Positions 52,820 through 61,681 of a stretch of DNA of 64,000 nucleotides are shown piece by piece. A program made the translations under genes and the position numbers. The notes below the pieces were generated by a model. It worked only from the letters and a program-made list of their open reading frames with translations, searched no databases and was not told where the DNA came from. Numbering within the stretch: the first letter of the stretch is position 1; each line of letters begins with the position of its first letter. Source of the stretch: Roseateles violae (GTDB taxonomy: Bacteria; Pseudomonadota; Gammaproteobacteria; Burkholderiales; Burkholderiaceae_C); the NCBI RefSeq assembly GCF_030410485.1, contig NZ_JAUHHC010000005.1, positions 434,001-498,000 on the forward strand. The letters run 5' to 3'.

Positions 52820-53998
52820 ATGCAGATAGTCAAAGCCGAACGCTTCCTAGTGGACGGCGGCATTAAGCCGCTTTGCTTCCTGAAGTTGACAACTGATAGC
52901 GGCTTAGCCGGTTGGTCTGAGTACAGCGAGATCCTTGGTGGCGCAGGACTGGGGCACATCGTTGAGCAGATGTGCGCCAGTGTGATGCACGTCGACCCGC
53001 GAGACTCGGCGCGCGTAGCACAGAGGCTAGAAGGACTCGCCCGGAGCGCGTCTGGCGGGCTGAATGCGCAGGCCGCCGCTGCTATCGAGAACGCTTGTCT
53101 GGACATCAAAGGCAAGGCGTTGGGAATCCCTGTCTACGAAATGTTTGGCGGCGCTGTCCGCGATCGGCTTCCTTGCTACTGGTCGCACTTCGGCATGTAC
53201 CGAGTTCGCGCAGCCCACCATCTCGGAGTTGCCCCGCTACGCCAACTTGCAGATTTGGCAGCCATGGCGCATGAAGCCACCTCCCGCGGCTTTCGATTCC
53301 TAAAAACCAATGTGCTGCTATTCGGCGCTGAGGGGCCGCGTGTCTACATGCCCGGATTCGGCCGCGATTTGGGAGGGCCGGAGCTCAACCTAGATGGCGT
53401 TCTGCTCGAAGCGATTGAGTTGCAAATCTCTACGCTCCGCGACGCCGTCGGACCCGCGTTTGGGCTCGCACTGGATCTGAACTTCAACTTCAAGCCCGCA
53501 GGTGTAAGGCGCATCGCGCAAGCTTTGGAGCCCTACAAACTGGCCTGGCTTGAATCCGATCTTCCTGATGCGAAGTCCATGGCAGCAATTCGGCAGGCCA
53601 CACGCACGCCGATGGCTTCGCTTGAGACCGTCGTTCACCGGCGTAGTGCCTTGCCATATCTTGCAGCGGACGCCGTGGACTACGCAATCATCGACGTCAT
53701 GTGGGCCGGCATGGGTGAATCTGTTCGCCTGGCCGCGCTTGCAGGCGCATATGACGTCAACATCAATTCCCACGTTTTCAGCAGCCCTTTAGCAGCGGCA
53801 ATGGGAGCCCACCTCTGTGCGATCGCTCCTAACTTCCATCTAATGGAGGTGGATGTCGATGCGCCACCCTGGGTGGCTGGCCTCTTCTTCCAAAGTCTAC
53901 AGATCTCGGACGGCACTCTTGCTGTGCCTGCTGGCCCGGGCTGGGGAATAGAACCCAACGAGGAGGCCCTTCGGCAGCATGCGATCGCAAAAACCTAA
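52820..53998 (+). CDS. Enolase-superfamily protein (mandelate racemase / muconate lactonizing type)
   Basis: The 392-residue product has the N-terminal cap domain (about 1-120) and a TIM barrel with metal ligands Asp in L-D-L-N-F near 220, Glu in W-L-E-S-D near 244 and Glu in L-E-T-V near 268, and a candidate catalytic His in N-S-H-V-F near 316. The superfamily abstracts a proton next to a carboxylate; members are racemases, dehydratases, cycloisomerases and dipeptide epimerases. Which reaction applies is open. No clear ribosome site precedes the ATG, which lies close to the predicted transcription start. Confidence 0.82.
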   Translation: MQIVKAERFLVDGGIKPLCFLKLTTDSGLAGWSEYSEILGGAGLGHIVEQMCASVMHVDPRDSARVAQRLEGLARSASGGLNAQAAAAIENACLDIKGKALGIPVYEMFGGAVRDRLPCYWSHFGMYRVRAAHHLGVAPLRQLADLAAMAHEATSRGFRFLKTNVLLFGAEGPRVYMPGFGRDLGGPELNLDGVLLEAIELQISTLRDAVGPAFGLALDLNFNFKPAGVRRIAQALEPYKLAWLESDLPDAKSMAAIRQATRTPMASLETVVHRRSALPYLAADAVDYAIIDVMWAGMGESVRLAALAGAYDVNINSHVFSSPLAAAMGAHLCAIAPNFHLMEVDVDAPPWVAGLFFQSLQISDGTLAVPAGPGWGIEPNEEALRQHAIAKT

Positions 53999-54064
53999 GC
54001 ATCAGTGCGATGTCCATCGGCACCCATGTCTATGGGCGAAGCATCGTCCCTTTAGGCGATCACT

Positions 54065-54079
54065 TCAACAGTTTGTTCA
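54065..54079. promoter_or_regulatory. Regulon site TCAACA-GTT-TGTTCA
   Basis: One mismatch from the consensus, 160 bases before the tandem pair at 54224. A distal site could allow looping. The rest of 53999-54223 shows no gene. Confidence 0.6.
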
Positions 54080-54223
54080 GCGTCTACCACCACAAGGCCG
54101 ATCCTTCCTCGGCTAGGCAACTTTCCGCCGCCCAACGGACCTTGATTGGCCTTGAGCAAGTGAGCCGTTGCGTCGGTCAAGGCACCTTGGCTTCGCCTCT
54201 TTAGAACGGTGGTACGGGGGGGA

Positions 54224-54256
54224 TCAACTATCTGTTGAATTTCAACTGTTTGTTGA
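54224..54256. promoter_or_regulatory. Two tandem regulon sites before the hpd cluster
   Basis: TCAACT-ATC-TGTTGA at 54224-54238 and TCAACT-GTT-TGTTGA at 54242-54256, 18 bases centre to centre. A TACACT -10-like box follows the second site within a few bases. They control the plus-strand genes from 54295 through fahA. Confidence 0.75.
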
Positions 54257-54294
54257 TTACACTTGCTGCGCCAGCACAAGAAGGCAGCCCCAAC

Positions 54295-54771
54295 ATGTAC
54301 CCGTCCCAGTTCGCCATCGGCAGTTTTCGGACCTTCCCGGACTCGACACCCGTCCAACGCCCAGTGGACATCAGTGCCATGCGTGCCTCCAAGATCCTAG
54401 AGACTCTGGTTGGGCTCGACTGCTGCGCGGTCACTGCGGCAAACGCCGAATCACAAGCTCTGCTCCGATCGTGGCTCCTCGGGAGTGATGTGTTTCCTGA
54501 GGTATGGGGTGTGGGCGCCGCGCATAGAAGCGTCGTGCTGCGGCGCCTCGGGATCTGCCTTCACTCGAGTCAGATTGCTCGCTTCTGTGTGCCGACGCTG
54601 TCAACGACCATCTATACCGATCAAGGACGAGCTTGCATGTTGATCCAATCGTCGCGAACGATCGGGGATGCAGGAGGGCACGTACTCCGGCAAGGCGCTC
54701 AGCTTATCGCTTGGAGGATTCGAACTCCTCGTGAGTTCAGGACCGTCACCTCAGCAGCCAACGAGCGCTGA
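54295..54771 (+). CDS. Hypothetical protein leading the hpd cluster
   Basis: From the ATG at 54295 the frame encodes 158 residues starting M-Y-P-S-Q-F-A-I-G. The composition is mixed, with six Cys residues, and I recognise no domain. It is the first frame after the tandem operators and ends 48 bases before hpd. It may be a real small protein, a decayed gene, or an untranslated leader that is open by chance. Confidence 0.4.
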   Translation: MYPSQFAIGSFRTFPDSTPVQRPVDISAMRASKILETLVGLDCCAVTAANAESQALLRSWLLGSDVFPEVWGVGAAHRSVVLRRLGICLHSSQIARFCVPTLSTTIYTDQGRACMLIQSSRTIGDAGGHVLRQGAQLIAWRIRTPREFRTVTSAANER

Positions 54772-54819
54772 CCAACCGCCACTAAGCAGCCATTTTTTTT
54801 GACAGGACGACGAGACGAT

Positions 54820-55893
54820 ATGAGCGATTTGTTTGACAACCCGATGGGGTTGATGGGTTTCCAGTTTGTCGAGTTCGCTTCGCCAACACCGGGTGTCATC
54901 GAGTCGATCTTCGAGAAGCTGGGTTTCACAATGATCGCCCAGCATCGCAGCAAGAACGTCCAGCTATGGCGCCAAGGCGGCATCAACTTCATCATCAACA
55001 ACGAGCCAAACAGCGCTGCATCGTACTTCGCCGCCGAGCACGGACCGTCGGCCTGCGGCCTTGCTTTCCGCGTGCGAGACGCTCATATGGCCTATGCCAC
55101 GGCGCTGGAGCGTGGCGCCCAGCCTCTCGACATTCCGACGGGGCCGATGGAATTGCGCCTGCCGGCGATCAAGGGCATCGGAGGCGCACCGCTGTACCTC
55201 ATCGACAGATTCGAAGAGGGCAAGTCCATTTACGACATCGACTTCGAGTTCATCGAAGGCATCGACCGGCACCCGGTCGGTCACGGACTCAGTATCGTCG
55301 ACCACCTGACGCACAACGTCTATCGCGGTCGCATGAGCTACTGGGCGAGCTTCTACGAGAAGCTCTTCAACTTCCGTGAGATTCGCTACTTCGATATCCA
55401 AGGCGAGTACACCGGCCTGACCTCCAAGGCAATGACAGCGCCGGACGGCAAGATCCGCATTCCGTTAAACGAGGAGTCCAAGGGCGGATCGGGTCAGATC
55501 GAAGAGTTCCTCATGCAGTTCAACGGCGAAGGCATTCAGCACATCGCGCTGCTAACCAACGACATCTTCAAGAGCGTCGACTCTCTGCAGATGGCCGGCA
55601 TTCCGGTGATGACGGCGCCGAATGACATCTACTACGAGATGCTCGAAGAGCGGCTGCCTGACCATGGTGAGACCGTTAGCGAGTTGCAATGCCGCGGCAT
55701 CCTTCTCGACGGCAATACGGACAAAGGCTCGAAGCGCCTGCTGCTGCAGATTTTTTCGCAACCGCTGCTCGGACCGGTCTTCTTCGAGTTCATCCAGCGC
55801 AAGGGCGACGACGGTTTCGGCGAAGGCAACTTCAAGGCGTTGTTCCAGTCGATGGAGAGAGATCAGATTCGACGCGGCGTGCTGAAGCCTTAA
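54820..55893 (+). CDS. hpd: 4-hydroxyphenylpyruvate dioxygenase
   Basis: The ATG at 54820 gives 357 residues, the usual bacterial length. Two tandem VOC-type domains are present; the iron is held by His in V-D-H-L-T-H-N near 162, His in Q-H-I-A-L near 240 and Glu in F-F-E-F-I-Q-R near 322, and the C-terminal gate [11 protein letters not shown] is intact. It converts 4-hydroxyphenylpyruvate and oxygen to homogentisate. Codon use is more GC-rich than its immediate upstream neighbour. Confidence 0.95.
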   Translation: MSDLFDNPMGLMGFQFVEFASPTPGVIESIFEKLGFTMIAQHRSKNVQLWRQGGINFIINNEPNSAASYFAAEHGPSACGLAFRVRDAHMAYATALERGAQPLDIPTGPMELRLPAIKGIGGAPLYLIDRFEEGKSIYDIDFEFIEGIDRHPVGHGLSIVDHLTHNVYRGRMSYWASFYEKLFNFREIRYFDIQGEYTGLTSKAMTAPDGKIRIPLNEESKGGSGQIEEFLMQFNGEGIQHIALLTNDIFKSVDSLQMAGIPVMTAPNDIYYEMLEERLPDHGETVSELQCRGILLDGNTDKGSKRLLLQIFSQPLLGPVFFEFIQRKGDDGFGEGNFKALFQSMERDQIRRGVLKP

Positions 55894-55938
55894 AAGGCCC
55901 GGTGCCTCGCACGGACACCAGCACAACAAAGGCAGATC

Positions 55939-56478
55939 ATGAAAATCGACAGAATTCATCACGTCGCGTATCGATGCAAAGACGCCAAGGAGACGGTGTG
56001 CTGGTACCAGCAAATGTTGAACATGGATTTCATGCTCGCCATTGCCGAGGATCAAGTCCCCTCGACGAAGGCACCTGACCCCTACATGCACATCTTTCTG
56101 GATGCCGGCGGTGGCAACGTTCTGGCGTTCTTCGAGCTGCCGACGCAGCCGAGTATGAGCCGCGACCTGAATACGCCCACTTGGGTTCAGCACATCGCCC
56201 TGCGTGTCGCCAATCGCGAGACCCTGCTTCGGTACAAGGAGCACCTGGAAAGCAACGGCGTCGAAGTCCTGGGAGTGACCGACCACGGCGCTTTCCATTC
56301 GATCTATTTCTTCGATCCGAATGGCCATCGCGTCGAACTGGCATGCCCCGACCCGGACGAGGCACTGATGCTTAAGAAACTGGATGCCGTCAAGTGGGAA
56401 ATGTTGGAGGAATGGAATACCACGAAGCGTGCCCCTAAGCATGCGGCCTTCCTTCACCAGCGGGAGTTCCAGCAATGA
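55939..56478 (+). CDS. VOC-superfamily metalloenzyme between hpd and fahA
   Basis: The 179-residue product has two beta-alpha-beta-beta-beta modules with metal ligands in I-H-H-V-A-Y near 6-11, Q-H-I-A-L near 86 and a Glu in H-R-V-E-L-A near 133-138. Such proteins are glyoxalases, extradiol dioxygenases or isomerases. It sits where homogentisate dioxygenase would be expected, and its stop overlaps the fahA start (ATGA). A ring-cleavage role is possible but unproven; an isomerase or detoxifying role is equally open. Confidence 0.8.
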   Translation: MKIDRIHHVAYRCKDAKETVCWYQQMLNMDFMLAIAEDQVPSTKAPDPYMHIFLDAGGGNVLAFFELPTQPSMSRDLNTPTWVQHIALRVANRETLLRYKEHLESNGVEVLGVTDHGAFHSIYFFDPNGHRVELACPDPDEALMLKKLDAVKWEMLEEWNTTKRAPKHAAFLHQREFQQ

Positions 56479-57806
56479 ATCTGGACCTCGACGAAACCCA
56501 CGATCCGCGCGCCCGAAGTTGGGTTGAATCCGCGAACGAGGCCAGTTCTGATTTCCCCATTCAAAACCTGCCTTTCGGCAGGTTCAGGCGCAATAGCGGG
56601 GACGCCTGGCGTATTGGCGTCGCTATCGGCGATATGGTGCTTGACCTAGCCCGCACCGGCCTCGTCGATGAGATCGACATGAACAGTCTCATGGCGAGAG
56701 GACCCGTCGCGCGTAAGGCATTGCGCCGGGCGCTGTTCGAAGGCTTGATGCAGGGATCGCCCGTCGAAAAGGCCTGGCGACCCGCCGTTACGCCAATCGC
56801 TGCAGTGGAACTGGGGTTGCCCTGCCACATTGGCGACTACACCGACTTCTATGTCGGCATTCACCACGCAAGCTCTGTAGGCCGCTTGTTCCGACCAGAC
56901 AATCCGCTGCTGCCAAACTACAAATGGGTACCGATCGGCTATCACGGCCGTGCTTCGACCATCAGGCCCAGCGGTCACAGTTTCCCGAGGCCGAAGGGAC
57001 AAGTGAAGGGACCGACGGGTGAAGATCCGCGGCTGTCGCTTTCGCAGCGGCTAGATTTTGAGCTTGAACTCGGGATCTTCGTAGGGAAGCCCAACGAAAT
57101 GGGCACGTCGATATCCATGGAGTCCGCAGAAGACCATGTGTTCGGCCTTGGCTTGTTCAACGACTGGAGCGCGAGAGATTTCCAGGCCTGGGAGTACCAA
57201 CCTCTCGGCCCGTTTCTCTCAAAGAACTTCGCCAGCACCGTATCCCCATGGATCGTCACCCTAGAAGCTCTGATGCCGTTCCGAAAGGCGTTCTCGCGCC
57301 CAGAGGAAGATCCACAGCCGCTTGGCTATCTGACGTCTGCCAGGAATGCGATTCAAGGGGCGATCGACATTGACCTTGAAGTTCGTCTTCAAACGCAGCG
57401 CATGCGCGACTGGGGCCAGCGCGGCGAGGTCATCAGCAGGTCAAACTACGCCGATGCGGCGTACTGGACGATGGCCCAGCTTATTGCGCACCACACCGTC
57501 AACGGCTGCGAGCTCAATGCAGGTGACTTGCTCGGTACGGGGACTCTTTCTGGGCCAATTGGAAGCCAGGCCGGCTCGCTGCTAGAGCTCACAGACGGTG
57601 GCAAGAGGATCTTGCGGTTGAGCAGCGGCGAGAACCGACTGTTCCTTCTTGATGGCGACTCTATCGAACTAGCAGGACGCTGCCGGAAAGAAGGCTTCCG
57701 AAGCATCGGCTTCGGACCGTGTATAGCCTCCGTAGCTGATTCCGCATGGCAACCGGCAGCGTCTCAGGGCACCTCGACCGGGGTTGGTCAGATGGCAGGC
57801 GGCTAG
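56475..57806 (+). CDS. fahA: Fumarylacetoacetase
   Basis: The 443-residue product has the N-terminal SH3-like domain (F-G-R-F-R-R near 35) and the catalytic domain with H-I-G-D-Y-T-D-F-Y near 116 and H-H-A-S-S-V-G-R-L-F-R-P, metal Glu/Asp in F-E-L-E-L-G near 195, and N-D-W-S-A-R-D near 229. It hydrolyses fumarylacetoacetate to fumarate and acetoacetate. The last 20 residues (after I-G-F-G-P-C-I) are longer and more Gly/Ser-rich than usual and end at the boundary with core-like DNA. Confidence 0.93.
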   Translation: MNLDLDETHDPRARSWVESANEASSDFPIQNLPFGRFRRNSGDAWRIGVAIGDMVLDLARTGLVDEIDMNSLMARGPVARKALRRALFEGLMQGSPVEKAWRPAVTPIAAVELGLPCHIGDYTDFYVGIHHASSVGRLFRPDNPLLPNYKWVPIGYHGRASTIRPSGHSFPRPKGQVKGPTGEDPRLSLSQRLDFELELGIFVGKPNEMGTSISMESAEDHVFGLGLFNDWSARDFQAWEYQPLGPFLSKNFASTVSPWIVTLEALMPFRKAFSRPEEDPQPLGYLTSARNAIQGAIDIDLEVRLQTQRMRDWGQRGEVISRSNYADAAYWTMAQLIAHHTVNGCELNAGDLLGTGTLSGPIGSQAGSLLELTDGGKRILRLSSGENRLFLLDGDSIELAGRCRKEGFRSIGFGPCIASVADSAWQPAASQGTSTGVGQMAGG

Positions 57807-57818
57807 GGGCAACGCAAC

Positions 57819-58736
57819 TTGATCGTGATTCTGGGCACCGGCGGGACGATCGCCGGCACGGCCGTCGATGCGGCCGACAACGTCGGCTACACCGCCGCCC
57901 AGGTGGGCGTGGCCCAGCTGGTGAGGGCGGTGCCGCCGCTGGCCGCGCGCCGGCTCGAGACCGAGCAGGTCGCCCAGCTCGACAGCAAGGACATGGACTT
58001 CGCGACTTGGCAACGGCTGGCGCAGCGCGTCGCGGCGCAGCTGGCGCGGCCCGAGGTGCGCGGCATCGTCATCACGCATGGCACCGATACGTTGGAGGAG
58101 ACCGCCTACTTCCTGCAACGGGTGCTGGCGCCGAGCAAGCCGGTCGTGATCACCGCCGCGATGCGTCCGGCGACGGCGCTGCAGAGCGACGGGCCGCAGA
58201 ATCTGCTCGATGCCGTCAATGTGGCCGGCGATGTGCTGGCGCGCGGCGTGCTCGTCGTTTTCGCCGGCGCGATCCACACGGCCGAGCAGGTGCGCAAGGT
58301 GCACAGCTACCGCGTCGATGCCTTCGCCTCGGCCGACGGCGGCCAGCTCGGCGTCGTCGAAGAGGGGCGGGTGCGTTGGTGGGCGCAGGCGATGGTCAAC
58401 GAGGCCCTGGGCCTGGCGCGGCTCGCGCGGCCGACGGCCGACTGGCCGCGGGTGCAGATCGTGCTCAACCACGTCGGCGCCGACGGCTCCATCGTGCGCG
58501 CGCTGCTGGCCCAGGGCGTCGACGGCCTGATCGTCGCCGGCACCGGCAACGGCAGCTTGTCCGCCGCGCTGGAGCAGGCGCTGCGCGAGGCGCAGGCGCG
58601 GGGCGTGCGCGTGCTGCGCAGCACCCGCTGCGACGCCGGCCCGGTGACGGCCTCGAACGAAGCCCTGCCCAGCGCCGGTGCATTGAGCCCGGTCAAAGCA
58701 CGCATTGAGATGCTGCTCGACTTGCTGCTTGACTGA
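57819..58736 (+). CDS. L-asparaginase, start region replaced
   Basis: The 305-residue product is a bacterial asparaginase: I-V-I-L-G-T-G-G-T-I-A-G at 2-13 with the nucleophilic Thr, and V-I-T-H-G-T-D-T-L-E-E-T near 88 with the second catalytic Thr and Asp. It hydrolyses asparagine to aspartate and ammonia. The only initiator in front of the motif is TTG at 57819 (GTG at 57825 is inside the strand); an in-frame TAG, the fahA stop, lies 12 bases before. Codon use returns to the GC-rich pattern of the window's left end, so the native 5' end was probably lost when the region to the left was inserted. Confidence 0.88.
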   Translation: MIVILGTGGTIAGTAVDAADNVGYTAAQVGVAQLVRAVPPLAARRLETEQVAQLDSKDMDFATWQRLAQRVAAQLARPEVRGIVITHGTDTLEETAYFLQRVLAPSKPVVITAAMRPATALQSDGPQNLLDAVNVAGDVLARGVLVVFAGAIHTAEQVRKVHSYRVDAFASADGGQLGVVEEGRVRWWAQAMVNEALGLARLARPTADWPRVQIVLNHVGADGSIVRALLAQGVDGLIVAGTGNGSLSAALEQALREAQARGVRVLRSTRCDAGPVTASNEALPSAGALSPVKARIEMLLDLLLD

Positions 58737-58746
58737 GCAGTCAGGG

Positions 58747-60648
58747 TCAGACGAGTTCACCGCTGCGTCGCTTGGATCGCCGGTTAGCGAAAGCCTGCCG
58801 GAGGACCACCGCATCTGCGGTGGCTACGAAGGGTGCTTGCCGTCCGGCGCTATAGGGCACTCGCATTACCTTGATGTCCAATGCATCCGCGCTCAGTCTC
58901 AGGGCCATAGAAGAGGTATTCAACTCCTTGGCGAGCGCGTTCAGCGGTTTCCAGGATTCCATGAACTTATCGACGGAACACCGGCTAAGGCGGACACCAT
59001 GATCGCCGGCGGGGAGAAAATGCCCGGCCTCGACCAGGGCGGCAACAATCGTTGTACTTGCGCCGAGCATATGAGCCGCAGTCTTGGCGCTGATGTACTC
59101 TCGCCCGGTTCCTAGGGCAAACCTAACCCTGAAAGATTCGACGTCGCCAATTCGAAACAACAGGTCATTCGCATGGTCGCCTGATCGCCGCACAGGAACG
59201 AGTTCGCCATCCAGCACTTCCGCTAGGAAAGCTCCCTTGGCTCGAACGGCTCCCAACTTCCAGAATCCGAGGATCCGGCCCAGAGATACCAGCGCCTCCC
59301 GACTGCATTCGACTTCGTCAGCTTTCCCAGAAGCGTCGCCCGCAGTAGCAAGCAGTCGATCGTTCAGCTGCTGCAGGTCTACGGGCCAGAAGCCAGCCCT
59401 GCAGTTCGCGATGGCGTTGGTGGAGTAATGCCCAGACTTCTTGAGCTCTCGAAGAGCGCTCACGGGAAGGCCCGACAGCTTCGCGGCCTCACGCCCATGC
59501 ACACGATTCTCCTTGTACGCAGCAACTTGGGACACCGCTGCCGAATCCGCCACAAATCGGCTGCCTTGGCCGACTTCCACCGTCTTAAAGGGAATAGCTC
59601 CGACTTCCATCCAACGACGAACCGTAATGTGCATAACACCTAGTTCAGACGCCAGCGCTGATGCGGAAGTGAACCTTGATTTGGTAGGTTCGGAGCCCAT
59701 CAGCTTGAAGTCAACAACGCCATCGCCCCACTCGTCGCGACCGAAGCGAACGAATTCTTCGCGCATGAACTCCATGCCGTTGACCATGCGGCATCGCTTG
59801 AAGAGTCCCTCGTAGAGTCTGTGAAACCGCTTCCGGAGACCCACGGTCTCGACTCCGGACGCTATGCCCGTACTCGCCATCCGGCGGAGATAGGCGTGGA
59901 ATCCGTTCGGCCAGTCGAAGAACACATCGGCCGCGGTCGTATCGGGACCGTCCGACACCTTGGCCTCCGTGTCCAGTTTCTCTAACACCGACAGCACATG
60001 CAGCAATCCTCGCAGGGGCACGGCCGACAGTTCCCGATGAGGAAGACTCAGGTGAACGCCTTGATCTGGCGGCAGAGCTTCCCTCCTGATCGTCGATCGA
60101 AGAACGGCCATCAATCCCTGTGTCGCCGCTGAAGCGGTATCCGCAACCACACCGGCCAGCGACGCACCGCAGTGGCACTGGAGCAGGCCAGGCCTGAACC
60201 ACTTCAAATGCGATTCGCATGCCGGGCAGTTCAGCAACAAAAGCCTTCCGTGCTTGGGACAAGCTACGAATGCCTGCGCGTCCCAGCAAGCGTCCGCGAA
60301 CCCATCCGCCTCAATGCATGCCGTGCAAATCGCCGGACGACGAACCCGAAGCGTCTTGCCCAACCTTCTGCCAAGGCTATGTCCATTGAGTTGGAACTCC
60401 CGTTGACCATCATCGGTTAGCCGCGAATAGCAATACCTCTCGAGGAGATCGGCTTCTTTGCCGACAATGGCGGCAAGCCGACGAGGTTCGAACCCGGGGG
60501 CGATCATTTCTTGCTGCAAATAGCCGGCATGCTGGAAAACGTGCCAGGGCGAGTCGTAGCCGTTTCTTTCGGACAGGCGTAAGACATATCCAAAAATGCC
60601 TTCGCCCGGGATCGGATCCGGCGTTCGAAGCAAGAGTTGAATTGGCAT
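58747..60648 (-). CDS. tniQ: TniQ-family transposition targeting protein
   Basis: The 633-residue product has the TniQ N-terminus (P-G-E-G-I-F-G-Y-V-L-R-L near 14) and a zinc region with C-T-A-C, C-P-K-H, C-P-A-C and C-H-C between about 109 and 161. The long C-terminal half with repeated helix-turn-helix-like segments resembles the larger TnsD-like members that bind a fixed target site. It begins one base after the tniB stop with GAGG upstream. Its stop is ten bases from the asparaginase stop. Confidence 0.85.
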   Translation of the reverse strand: MPIQLLLRTPDPIPGEGIFGYVLRLSERNGYDSPWHVFQHAGYLQQEMIAPGFEPRRLAAIVGKEADLLERYCYSRLTDDGQREFQLNGHSLGRRLGKTLRVRRPAICTACIEADGFADACWDAQAFVACPKHGRLLLLNCPACESHLKWFRPGLLQCHCGASLAGVVADTASAATQGLMAVLRSTIRREALPPDQGVHLSLPHRELSAVPLRGLLHVLSVLEKLDTEAKVSDGPDTTAADVFFDWPNGFHAYLRRMASTGIASGVETVGLRKRFHRLYEGLFKRCRMVNGMEFMREEFVRFGRDEWGDGVVDFKLMGSEPTKSRFTSASALASELGVMHITVRRWMEVGAIPFKTVEVGQGSRFVADSAAVSQVAAYKENRVHGREAAKLSGLPVSALRELKKSGHYSTNAIANCRAGFWPVDLQQLNDRLLATAGDASGKADEVECSREALVSLGRILGFWKLGAVRAKGAFLAEVLDGELVPVRRSGDHANDLLFRIGDVESFRVRFALGTGREYISAKTAAHMLGASTTIVAALVEAGHFLPAGDHGVRLSRCSVDKFMESWKPLNALAKELNTSSMALRLSADALDIKVMRVPYSAGRQAPFVATADAVVLRQAFANRRSKRRSGELV

Positions 60649-61668
60649 TTAGGCACCTCGCGACTTCAATGCGTGGCTCACGCTAGGCCCGGCGGAGGCG
60701 GCCCTGCGACGACTGCGGGGCGCCGGATCCTGATCGACCTCGCGCGTGCCGACCTTCAGCGCCGCAAGAATGTTCTCCTGGGTAGCGTCGACCACGAAGG
60801 ATCGACTGAAGGGTGACACCGTCTCTTCTGTGCCGTGAGCAGACCAGATCGCGTCGTCATATGCGGCGCCGAGATGCTCAAACGTGATGTCGGACTCTTC
60901 GGCATCGCAGACATCCCACACAGCCTGACGAAGGTGCTTCGTCAGATAGCCGATGAGGCCTCCAGATGCGCACCAGAAGCGGAAGGCCATTTCCTCGCTA
61001 TTCAGTTCAGGCACCCGAAAGTGCTCGGAGATCGACGCGTTGAAGGCTTCGAGAATGCCGATGAATTCGGCTCGCTCGGACTCGACAAGCCAGTTGAACC
61101 GGCGCATGAACACCGGTGCTGTGAATCTCCGAGAGAGCTGTTCATTGGTCCTGATCACAGGCAGGCACGATTCCAAACCGCTCACAACCAGCGCCACCTT
61201 CGTCTGGTCTACGAGGATCTTGAGCCAGTCGGCGGCGTCGTGGAAGATCTTGCGTGTTCCCTTGTCGAAGAAGTGCTGGAACTCGTCCAACATGATGATC
61301 TGGGTCCCGCAATCGTTCAGTTTGTCAAACAGCCTTTTTGTCCGGCTGATCTCGGTCCCGACCTCGGACTTTGGATCACCCAGTTCCTGCAGAAGCAGCC
61401 CAGCAACCCCTTTGACAGTCGGCCGCGCCGGCGCCCTCACACGCAGAATAGGAACAATGGCACCTTCAGCATTGCGGCTGCGAGGCATCAGACTTTCCGT
61501 TTCTTCCAGAGCACGGCTTTTCCCCGTGCCGGACTCACCGACTAGCGCAAGGCAGGTTGGCTCCGGGGACATCTTGCCGTGAGCGAGGCATTGCTTGATT
61601 CGCTTCATCGCGCCCTCGAAGGCGGTGTGAGGCACCAGCGTGTTCTCGATGACATATCGAGCTTCCAT
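60649..61668 (-). CDS. tniB: TniB/TnsC-like AAA+ transposition ATPase
   Basis: The 339-residue product has Walker A G-E-S-G-T-G-K-S near 47 and Walker B I-I-M-L-D-E-F-Q near 126, sensor region L-V-V-S-G-L-E near 165 and R-F-T-A-P-V-F near 185. It regulates the transposase and links it to the TniQ target selector. A polar Arg/Ala tail of about 30 residues ends the protein. Confidence 0.88.
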   Translation of the reverse strand: MEARYVIENTLVPHTAFEGAMKRIKQCLAHGKMSPEPTCLALVGESGTGKSRALEETESLMPRSRNAEGAIVPILRVRAPARPTVKGVAGLLLQELGDPKSEVGTEISRTKRLFDKLNDCGTQIIMLDEFQHFFDKGTRKIFHDAADWLKILVDQTKVALVVSGLESCLPVIRTNEQLSRRFTAPVFMRRFNWLVESERAEFIGILEAFNASISEHFRVPELNSEEMAFRFWCASGGLIGYLTKHLRQAVWDVCDAEESDITFEHLGAAYDDAIWSAHGTEETVSPFSRSFVVDATQENILAALKVGTREVDQDPAPRSRRRAASAGPSVSHALKSRGA

Positions 61669-61681
61669 ATCAATACTCCGA

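Noticed and set aside
54714-54745. tRNA-like T-arm (GAGGA-TTCGAAC-TCCTC)
   Set aside because: The five-base stem pairs, but the near-invariant G53-C61 pair is missing and I find no matching acceptor, D or anticodon arms around it.
57669-58814. 381-codon minus-strand frame opposite the asparaginase
   Set aside because: His/Arg/Gln-rich shadow translation of a high-GC gene; the plus strand has all asparaginase motifs.
60482-60500. GGTTCGAACCC, a tRNA T-loop lookalike
   Set aside because: It lies inside the tniQ coding sequence (P-G-F-E-P-R-R) with no other tRNA arms.
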